Position numbers and translations under genes: made by a program. The notes under the pieces were generated by a model. It was not told the origin of the DNA, made no database searches, and saw only the letters and a list, made by a program, of their open reading frames with translations. A stretch of 7,691 bases of DNA from Crocinitomicaceae bacterium (GTDB taxonomy: Bacteria > Bacteroidota > Bacteroidia > Flavobacteriales_D > Crocinitomicaceae), in contig JAURNA010000258.1 in the NCBI GenBank assembly GCA_030830385.1, positions 1 to 7,691 on the forward strand. The letters run 5' to 3'. Positions 7,418-7,691 of the stretch are shown one piece after another; positions within the stretch are counted from its first letter, which is position 1; every line of letters begins with the position of its first letter.

Positions 7418-7446
7418 ATAAACGACCTTCCTTAAAGATAAACGTA
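7418..7446 (-). promoter_or_regulatory. Two direct repeats with 20-bp period, possible LytTR-type regulator site
   Basis: On the minus strand CGTTTATC occurs twice (plus-strand GATAAACG at 7417-7424 and 7437-7444), exactly 20 bp apart, or about two helical turns. The upstream copy with its flank, TACGTTTAT (7438-7446), fits the general LytTR half-site pattern [TA][AC][CA]GTTN[AG][TG] at all nine positions; the second, GTCGTTTAT (7418-7426), fits at seven. The spacer between the 9-mers is 11 bp. The pair lies about 56-84 nt upstream of the 120-aa gene, a sensible place for an activator site. Confidence 0.35.
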
Positions 7447-7521
7447 CTTCATTCTGAATGGTTGCGTTGGTCCAATATGAACGTGGAAAATTGCGGTTTT
7501 TAGGAAGAGAATTGCGAAGGG

Positions 7522-7691
7522 TCAATCCTTCACAGGTATCCGATCAGCTCCTGAAAATTGGGGAGATTGAATGGAAAGAACTTTCAACGGCTTTCTCCCA
7601 GATATTTTTACAACACTGTGATGGGTTCCTTTGGGAATGTTCAGATAGTCGCCTTTTCGAACGGTCAAGGTGGTGTCACCCATAGTCATGA
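7522..7691 (-). CDS. C-terminal fragment of a cupin-domain protein (5' end outside window)
   Basis: The minus-strand frame is open from the right edge to TGA at 7524-7522 and gives at least 55 residues. It contains GDYLNIPKGTHHSVVK, which fits cupin motif 2, G-(X)5-P-X-G-(X)2-H-(X)3-, except that the last position is Lys where Asn is usual. It then runs into a beta strand and the tail LKVLSIQSPQFSGADR, resembling small mannose-6-phosphate-isomerase-type cupins. Motif 1 with the other metal ligands would lie outside the window, so metal binding and substrate cannot be judged. The ATG at 7689 is most likely an internal Met. The gene is upstream of, and parallel to, the secreted-protein operon, with a 159-nt gap. 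Confidence 0.78.
   Translation of the reverse strand, partial: MTMGDTTLTVRKGDYLNIPKGTHHSVVKISGRKPLKVLSIQSPQFSGADRIPVKD

Noticed and set aside
7441..7468. Interrupted hairpin (CATTC-T-GAATG flanked by AACG/CGTT) after the cupin gene
   Set aside because: The stem is broken by unpaired stretches and is not followed by a T run on the minus strand, so a terminator call is not supported.
7235..7525. 96-codon minus-strand frame bridging the cupin and the 120-aa gene
   Set aside because: It overlaps the signal-peptide-bearing 120-aa gene in another frame and has no recognisable features.
7458..7685. 75-codon plus-strand open frame at the right edge
   Set aside because: The opposite strand encodes a recognisable cupin motif over the same bases, so this is a shadow frame.

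Overview
The window looks like chromosomal DNA from a member of the Bacteroidota, most likely a flavobacterium-like lineage. Three things point there: a very large secreted protein ending in a gliding-motility/type IX secretion (T9SS) type B C-terminal domain, signal peptides ending in ...GQ or ...AQ, and start codons without clear Shine-Dalgarno sequences. Nothing in it looks like a phage, transposon, CRISPR array or RNA gene.

Layout. (1) Bases 1-207 (+) are the 3' end of a gene whose protein tail resembles LolA-like/outer-membrane lipoprotein-sorting proteins. (2) 20 nt later on the same strand comes a 1027-aa exported protein (228-3311) with about ten Asp-box (BNR/sortilin-type) repeats, an FlgD-like Ig segment and a helical tail. 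A perfect 8-bp stem hairpin (3333-3367) separates it from the convergent genes that follow and could terminate transcription in both directions. (3) On the minus strand, a YbjQ/UPF0145 gene (3530-3847) is followed after 2 nt by a 46-aa single-pass membrane protein (3387-3527), a small gene that is easy to miss. (4) After 276 nt of non-coding DNA (3848-4123, nothing convincing seen) lies a two-gene minus-strand operon: a 120-aa secreted protein of unknown function (7000-7362) overlaps by ATGA a 959-aa multidomain surface protein (4124-7003). The large protein has a signal peptide, Ig-like region, lamin-tail domain, five tandem 77-78-aa Cys-rich Ig/HYR-like repeats, a PKD-like domain and a T9SS type B sorting domain. 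(5) The right edge (7522-7691, minus) holds the C-terminal end of a cupin protein.

The 159-nt gap upstream of the 120-aa gene contains two ordered sequence signals: a perfect 8-bp inverted repeat ending 3 nt before the start codon, and, further upstream, two direct copies of an 8-bp word with a 20-bp period, one of which fits the LytTR-type half-site. These may control the secreted-protein operon, though this is inference from sequence only.

Most of the window is ordinary accessory or house-keeping content for this phylum. The parts most worth a second look are the YbjQ-linked microprotein, the regulatory region at 7366-7446, the unknown small secreted partner of the T9SS cargo, and the cysteine pattern of the repeat array.
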